IMG/VR virus record: IMGVR_UViG_3300030098_000021
Location: 1 to 25,551 of that record
DNA from: a virus
Length of the DNA stretch: 25,551 bases
Strand: one strand, 5' to 3'
The notes beneath the pieces were generated by a model. The model searched no databases. It was not told the origin of the DNA and saw only the letters and a program-made list of their open reading frames with translations. The position numbers were made by a program, and so were the translations under genes. This document shows positions 23,068-25,551 of the stretch, piece after piece; within the stretch, counting starts at the first letter, position 1; every line of letters begins with the position of its first letter.

Positions 23068-23759
23068 CTGTAAAGATTCATGTCAGGTACAAATTTAACT
23101 GGAGCTCTTTCTCTATCTGCATTACTTACATCATTCCAAAGTTCATCATACCTTTGTTTAATCATTGGAACTCTATTTACTGCTTCTGGTATTTTAGAAG
23201 CTAAATTATATGCAAGTGCATAAGTAAGACATGGTAAATATCTACTAGGTACATCTGCATTATTACTAGCTACATTACCTGCATCTTCTATTCTTTTAAT
23301 ATAATCATAAACTAAAGTATATGTTTCTGCAGAATCAGGAGTTGCCCATAATACTATATTATTAGAAGTAGTTCCTTTATCAATAAAGAATTGAGTTGGT
23401 TTTGATTGTAATAATTTTACAGCTTGATGATTATATTCTGTTCTTGATATTCTATTTAGTCTTTGGTCAAATTGATTATCTGTATCTCCTGCATCAGTTC
23501 TAATAAAAGCATCTATAACTTCTAAAGCAGAAGATTCTATTGCATAACTACTTGTTCCAGCAGTAAGTGTTTGAGTTGCTTGTTCTATTTTCCAAAGATT
23601 TAATCCTTTGTTTTGCCATTCTAAAAATATAAGATTTAAAGCTCTTTTAGCTCCTTTATAATCATAACCAGAACGCAATTCACTACCGCATAAATCATAG
23701 GCTTCTTCCATGATATCAGCTAAATCTAATGTAAATGCTGTTGTTCCACTTGTTGCCAT
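23064..23759 (-). CDS. Head-tail connector/tail accessory protein, P22 gp4-like (231 aa)
   Basis: Residues 12-60 carry the hallmark LADIMEEAYDLCGSELRSGY then KGAKRALNLIFLEWQNKGLN, typical of the P22 gp4-like head-closure/tail-accessory family in marine phages. The middle is beta-rich (SYAIESSALEVIDAFIR, NIVLWATPDSAETYTLVYDY) and the C-terminus helical (YLPCLTYALAYNLASKIP, MIKQRYDELW). It lies at the start of the adaptor block. One-base overlap with the basic protein upstream. The connector role is well supported by family resemblance; the mapping to a specific P22/T7 protein is inferred. Confidence 0.75.
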   Translation of the reverse strand: MATSGTTAFTLDLADIMEEAYDLCGSELRSGYDYKGAKRALNLIFLEWQNKGLNLWKIEQATQTLTAGTSSYAIESSALEVIDAFIRTDAGDTDNQFDQRLNRISRTEYNHQAVKLLQSKPTQFFIDKGTTSNNIVLWATPDSAETYTLVYDYIKRIEDAGNVASNNADVPSRYLPCLTYALAYNLASKIPEAVNRVPMIKQRYDELWNDVSNADRERAPVKFVPDMNLYR

Positions 23760-24046
23760 TATTTACCTTTCTTTTTTCTAATTGCTTCTTTACCTTTTTT
23801 AGCTATAGCTGCTTGTTGAGTTTTACCTGCAACTTTAGCTCTTTGTTCTAATACAGTTAATATTTGTATTTTACGAGCAAAAGGTTTATTTATTCTTTTA
23901 ACTTTTGCTACAGTTGCTCTAGCATCTGCTGGAGTTTTAAATTTAATACTAACTGTATCTTTTGGATTTTCATCAGTATATAACCTACGACCTGAGCCTT
24001 TAGGTTTTTTACCTGTTCCTACTTTAGGGTCTCTACGCTTTCTCAA
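23759..24046 (-). CDS. Small basic conserved phage protein (95 aa)
   Basis: It starts with a very basic segment (RRDPKVGTGKKPKGSGRRL) and has a recognisable conserved core, YTDENPKDTVSIKFKTPADA then RATVAKVKRINKPFARKIQI, ending in Lys/Ala-rich helix. I have seen similar sequences in marine phage genomes next to connector genes. Probably binds nucleic acid or neutralises packaged DNA. It abuts the 96-residue gene and overlaps the adaptor by one base. Function unknown. Confidence 0.65.
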   Translation of the reverse strand: MRKRRDPKVGTGKKPKGSGRRLYTDENPKDTVSIKFKTPADARATVAKVKRINKPFARKIQILTVLEQRAKVAGKTQQAAIAKKGKEAIRKKKGK

Positions 24047-24337
24047 TTAACACTTCCACCTTCTACGAGCTTGTCTAATTCTTGAATTAGGGTCGTTTCT
24101 AGTTTTAGCTGAACTGCGTTTTAATTGTCCCAAAGACCTTGCACAATAAGATTTTCTGCGTTTTGCTGCCTTGCTACCTTTTTTTACTTTACCAGTAACA
24201 GCAGTTTTTAACTTAGAACCAGGATTTAACCTCCTATAGGCTTTTACACCAGCTTTAGTCATACCAGCACCAGACTTAGTAGGTCTAAAGTTTTTTTTAT
24301 TTCTAGGAGGCATTTTAGCCTGTTTTCTCATTGGCAT
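24047..24337 (-). CDS. DUF6321-like basic phage protein (96 aa)
   Basis: Contains FRPTKSGAGMTKAGVKAYRR followed by LNPGSKLKTAVTG, KGSKAAKRRKSYCARSLGQL and a C-terminal RIRQARRRWKC, the pattern of the small family I know as DUF6321. Two conserved-looking Cys (in SYCARS and at the C-terminus) stand out in an otherwise Lys/Arg-rich protein. Similar proteins occur in marine phages and some bacteria. DNA binding is likely from charge; function unestablished. Next to two further basic genes, forming a three-gene basic cluster. Confidence 0.7.
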   Translation of the reverse strand: MPMRKQAKMPPRNKKNFRPTKSGAGMTKAGVKAYRRLNPGSKLKTAVTGKVKKGSKAAKRRKSYCARSLGQLKRSSAKTRNDPNSRIRQARRRWKC

Positions 24338-24347
24338 AGTTATTTAG

Positions 24348-24743
24348 TTAAGATTTACCACCTCTGGCATAACCTTTGGTTCTTTTACCACCCATCATGC
24401 CACCTTTGGTCTTTTTGCCACCAGCCAAACCTAATACTTTTCTTCTAATAAATCTACCACCACGGAATCCTTGATTTTCCATTGGTTTATCATTAGTCAT
24501 TCTTGTATTGCCGCCAACACCGAAAGTTCTTTTAACAAATTCTTTGTTTTGTTGAACTCCAGATTCAACCATTCTAGGTTGCCTACCACCAGCCATACCG
24601 CCTTTAGTTCTTCTACCTCCAGCCATACCACCTTTAGTACGCTTACCGCCCATCATACCGCCTTTAGTACGCTTACCTCCAGCCATACCGCCTTTGGTTC
24701 TTTTACCTCCAGCCATTTTACCTTTTGGTTCTTTACCTGCCAT
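24348..24743 (-). CDS. GGKRTKGGMA-repeat basic protein (131 aa)
   Basis: The first 52 residues are almost entirely repeats of a 10-residue unit, KRTKGGMAGG with small changes, and the last 28 residues return to the same unit (GGKKTKGGMMGGKRTKG). A non-repetitive centre (about 52-103) has a mixed helix (QQNKEFVKRTFG) and EN/RGGRF. The composition (Gly, Lys, Met, Arg) suggests a disordered, cationic protein that could coat nucleic acid or form a phase-separated or virion-internal filler. I do not recognise a family. A ribosome site (AGAGGAA) precedes the ATG. The repeat is also present in DNA (see repeat entry). Confidence 0.6.
   Translation of the reverse strand: MAGKEPKGKMAGGKRTKGGMAGGKRTKGGMMGGKRTKGGMAGGRRTKGGMAGGRQPRMVESGVQQNKEFVKRTFGVGGNTRMTNDKPMENQGFRGGRFIRRKVLGLAGGKKTKGGMMGGKRTKGYARGGKS
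24588..24743 (-). repeat. 30-bp tandem repeat encoding GGKRTKGGMA units
   Basis: Five units in tandem, with spacing of 30 bases; cctttagtacgcttac occurs twice on the plus strand at 24631 and 24661. A further copy pair lies near 24351-24434 at the other end of the gene. Near-identity at DNA level points to recent expansion or continuing unit exchange, making copy number likely to vary between relatives. Confidence 0.8.
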
Positions 24744-24754
24744 AATTTATTCCT

Positions 24755-25060
24755 CTATTTAGATGCAGCTTTTTTAGGTCGTCCCCTTTTTTTAGCTGCG
24801 GGTTTTTTAGTTGTTTTCTTTTTTGGTTTTTTACCACCAACATAAGCTTCATTAACATCAGGTGTTGATGGGTCATCAGCTACATAATGACCTTTGTCAT
24901 CTCTAGCTCTAACACCATTCATTTCATCACACTTGCGTTGTGCATCTTCTAAGTCTGGGTCAGGACCAAATATAGGTCTCCATATACCATCATCTGAAGC
25001 TTCTAAAACTTTATATTGAGGTGGAAATTGTCCAGTTTCTGAAATTATATAATTTGCCAT
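24755..25060 (-). CDS. Hypothetical protein with AT-hook-like basic tail (101 aa)
   Basis: Residues 1-60 form a compact mixed domain (GQFPPQYKVLEASDDGIWRP, LEDAQRKCDEMNGVRARDD). The C-terminal 25 residues are Lys/Ala/Pro-rich and hold KKRGRPKK (90-97), whose central GRP is the core of an AT-hook minor-groove DNA-binding motif. In an AT-rich genome this could bind the phage or host chromosome. The N-terminal domain is not recognised. It lies among small head-associated genes. DNA binding is inferred from the motif only. Confidence 0.6.
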   Translation of the reverse strand: MANYIISETGQFPPQYKVLEASDDGIWRPIFGPDPDLEDAQRKCDEMNGVRARDDKGHYVADDPSTPDVNEAYVGGKKPKKKTTKKPAAKKRGRPKKAASK

Positions 25061-25072
25061 AATAAATCCTAA

Positions 25073-25480
25073 TTAATCAGAATATACTTTTATCATTTCT
25101 ATAACGATAGAATAAGTATCTCCTGAAGAGTGTCCTTTAGTAGTAAGAAGAATATCTCCTGTTTTACCACTACCTGCATTATTTGGTAATCCACCAAAAT
25201 CTTTAAAATCCATATGTCCATTACTACTTTCAGCAAGTTCCATTAATAGAACATTACTTGTAGCATCTAAAAATAATTGAACAGACATACCTACGATAGC
25301 ATGGCTAATACGCATTACTCTAACTTCAGAGCAAGATTTGCCATCAGAGTTAGAAGCTAAGGCAGATACATCTACCTTAGCTACTGCTGATTCTCCTGTG
25401 CCATCGCTGACATTGGTAAATTTCATAACACAATTTCTTTCACCATCAATAATGGTTTGTGATGTTACTGCGTCAGCCAT
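25073..25480 (-). CDS. Small virion structural protein (135 aa)
   Basis: The N-terminus ADAVTSQTIIDGERNCVMKF, then TNVSDGTGESAVAKVDVSAL, and the C-terminus with NNAGSGKTGDILLTTKGH and SGDTYSIVIEMIKVYSD are a pattern I recall from many marine phages in the capsid region. Predicted all-beta. It might be a head decoration or a structural accessory protein. A good AAGGAG ribosome site is present 7 bases before the ATG at 25480. It follows directly after the stop of the truncated gene at the window edge. Confidence 0.65.
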   Translation of the reverse strand: MADAVTSQTIIDGERNCVMKFTNVSDGTGESAVAKVDVSALASNSDGKSCSEVRVMRISHAIVGMSVQLFLDATSNVLLMELAESSNGHMDFKDFGGLPNNAGSGKTGDILLTTKGHSSGDTYSIVIEMIKVYSD

Positions 25481-25493
25481 AATTTACTCCTTA

Positions 25494-25551
25494 TTAAGAT
25501 TGGTCAGTAAATGCTGGAGCATCTGCACCTTCTTGATTACCCCAGATGTAC
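25494..25551 (-). CDS. C-terminus of an upstream gene, cut by window edge
   Basis: The frame entering from the right edge encodes YIWGNQEGADAPAFTDQS and ends with two consecutive TAA codons at 25496-25491. Only 18 residues are seen, so no product can be named. It is probably a head-region gene, given the virion gene that follows; double stops and short spacing fit a real gene end. Confidence 0.5.
   Translation of the reverse strand, partial: YIWGNQEGADAPAFTDQS

Noticed and set aside
24471-24845. Plus-strand frame of 124 codons with TTSHTAFSTLT repeats
   Set aside because: It is the antisense of the GGKRTKGGMA repeats, explaining its apparent repeats.
1-25551. tRNA or other structured RNA genes and rho-independent terminators
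   Set aside because: Almost no noncoding space is present, and no GC-rich stem followed by a T-run or tRNA-like T-loop was seen on either strand by eye.

Overview
The window is part of an AT-rich tailed-phage genome. Every supportable gene lies on the minus strand, so transcription runs from position 25551 towards 1. Genes are packed with stop/start overlaps of 1 to 86 bases, and the largest gap is 33 bases. Head-to-tail adaptors, a tail nozzle protein, alanine/glycine-rich internal virion proteins and a cluster of tiny basic proteins point to a podovirus-like phage. The AT richness and the protein repertoire, as I recall them from uncultured marine phages, suggest a marine phage, possibly infecting an alphaproteobacterium such as SAR11. 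The host is an inference.

Layout in transcription order (right to left). (1) 25551-23759: the C-terminus of an unknown protein, a small virion protein, a protein with an AT-hook-like tail, and three basic proteins, one built from 10-residue GGKRTKGGMA repeats. (2) 23759-21391: head-tail adaptor and structural genes, including a zinc-ribbon protein. (3) 21387-17655: a repeat protein, a 795-residue tail fibre with YadA-head-like 17-residue repeats, and a 2OG-Fe(II) oxygenase-like protein. (4) 17642-15038: small conserved phage genes, several with one membrane helix, two previously easy-to-miss genes of 57 and 49 residues, and a staphylococcal-nuclease-like enzyme. (5) 15038-9960: the striking part, a membrane/coiled-coil protein followed by csgF, csgG, a curlin-repeat protein, a FecR-domain protein and a CHASE2-class III nucleotide cyclase. 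(6) 9946-9022: a GTA-type three-helix holin family member and a T4-type lysozyme. (7) 9019-1: the tail nozzle protein, two small structural proteins, a 767-residue internal protein, a GNAT-like small protein and three more large internal/ejection-type proteins, the last cut by the window edge.

The main discovery candidate is region 5. It looks like a phage-borne, self-contained envelope module: an outer-membrane curli secretion pore (CsgG lipoprotein plus its CsgF partner), a dedicated nine-repeat curlin-like substrate, a periplasmic FecR protein whose own C-terminus resembles a curlin repeat, and a membrane cyclase with a periplasmic CHASE2 sensor and intact catalytic residues. CsgE, CsgB, CsgC and CsgD are not present in the window. 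Three successive genes have their signal peptides overprinted on the 3' end of the preceding gene, which argues that the cassette has been compressed and maintained in the phage. Its purpose is unknown: surface amyloid on infected cells, superinfection control, envelope permeabilisation before lysis, or manipulation of host cyclic-nucleotide signalling are all possible.
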